From contig NZ_CP147404.1 of assembly GCF_037201805.1 (NCBI RefSeq), forward strand, positions 2,318,001-2,382,000: a stretch of DNA of 64,000 bases, in the 5' to 3' direction. Made by a program: the position numbers and the translations under genes. Shown here one piece after another: positions 63,857 through 64,000 of this stretch (its first letter is position 1; each line of letters opens with the position of its first letter). The notes beneath the pieces were generated by a model. The model was given only the letters and a program-made list of their open reading frames with translations. It did not search any database and was not told the DNA's origin. This DNA comes from Bacillus sp. FJAT-52991. GTDB lineage: Bacteria; Bacillota; Bacilli; Bacillales; Domibacillaceae.

Positions 63857-64000
63857 ATGGATAAACAAACGACAAGAGCTTTCGCAGCTGGACTATTCAC
63901 TGCTTCACTAGCATTATTGTTCTATTCTCAAACAACATCGTCTCCCGAGACAACAGACAAAGCGATGATTGAAAAACTACAAGAGAAAGACTATGTCGTC
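63857..64000 (+). CDS. Putative membrane protein, N-terminal fragment (possible short MltG-like protein)
   Basis: The window ends after 48 codons. The visible part has a membrane helix (AFAAGLFTASLALLFYSQ) preceded by MDKQTTR and followed by TTSSPETTDKAMIEKLQEKDYVV. AAAGGAG precedes the ATG. Small Bacillus proteins of this type are sometimes annotated as MltG-like; that is a memory-based suggestion. Confidence 0.55.
   Translation, partial: MDKQTTRAFAAGLFTASLALLFYSQTTSSPETTDKAMIEKLQEKDYVV

Noticed and set aside
1..64000. CRISPR arrays, tRNA/rRNA genes and prophage
   Set aside because: No regularly spaced direct repeats, no clover-leaf tRNA or rRNA sequence and no phage structural genes were seen on reading both strands.

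Overview
The window is a chromosomal segment of a low-GC, spore-forming Firmicute in the family Bacillaceae. It carries spo0A, spoIVB, the eight-gene spoIIIA operon and the comG competence operon, and its gene order closely follows the 'yqi-yqh-yqg' arc of Bacillus subtilis. I cannot name the species. There are no tRNA or rRNA genes, no CRISPR array and no prophage. Most genes are on the minus strand.

Region by region. 1-5650: branched-chain keto-acid dehydrogenase genes (bkdAB partial, bkdAA, lpdV), leucine dehydrogenase bcd and the sigma-54 activator bkdR, with a near-perfect sigma-54 promoter in front of bcd. 5.7-11.4 kb: yqzF, a glycerophosphodiesterase, spo0A, spoIVB, recN, argR. 11.6-18.4 kb: a TlyA-type methyltransferase, dxs, ispA, xseB, xseA, folD, nusB. 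18.4-18.7 kb: a solitary structured element resembling the right end/omega-RNA of IS200/IS605-TnpB transposons. 18.7-26.5 kb: yqhY-accC-accB and spoIIIAA-AH. 26.6-32.9 kb: an acyl-CoA dehydrogenase, efp, a Xaa-Pro peptidase, aroQ, yqhR, yqhQ, yqhP and a patatin-like protein. 33.1-37.2 kb: a B12-dependent ribonucleotide reductase gene interrupted by two group I introns. 37.5-45.9 kb: lipM, yqhL, gcvPB-gcvPA-gcvT behind a tandem glycine riboswitch, yqhH, yqhG, yqzE. 46-50.5 kb: aroK and comGA-GG. 50.6-59.4 kb: an ArsR-like regulator, yqgY, yqgX, yqgW, an M14 peptidase, ltaS, glcK, yqgQ, gluP, yqgN, rpmG. 59.5-64 kb: an accessory sugar cluster (nucleotidyltransferase, degenerate GH57-GT4 fusion, DUF4912 protein) and two divergent small membrane-protein genes.

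The most notable feature is nrdJ. Two related group I introns sit only 30 nt apart and leave a 10-codon micro-exon. The downstream intron carries an HNH homing endonuclease gene in its P1 loop. The last codons of that gene appear to double as the intron's internal guide and P2 helix, and its ribosome-binding site can be masked by a hairpin. Splicing in phase restores an 852-residue enzyme. A perfect palindrome containing an NrdR box precedes the gene.

Other points worth attention: likely AUC and AUU start codons for spoIIIAA and spoIIIAD; the orphan omega-RNA-like element; a nested-palindrome MITE-like element at 51.7-51.9 kb; a GT4 glycosyltransferase fused to a GH57-like domain that lacks its expected nucleophile; a bkd operon without ptb and buk; and the absence of sinI-sinR and tapA-sipW-tasA between yqhG and yqzE.
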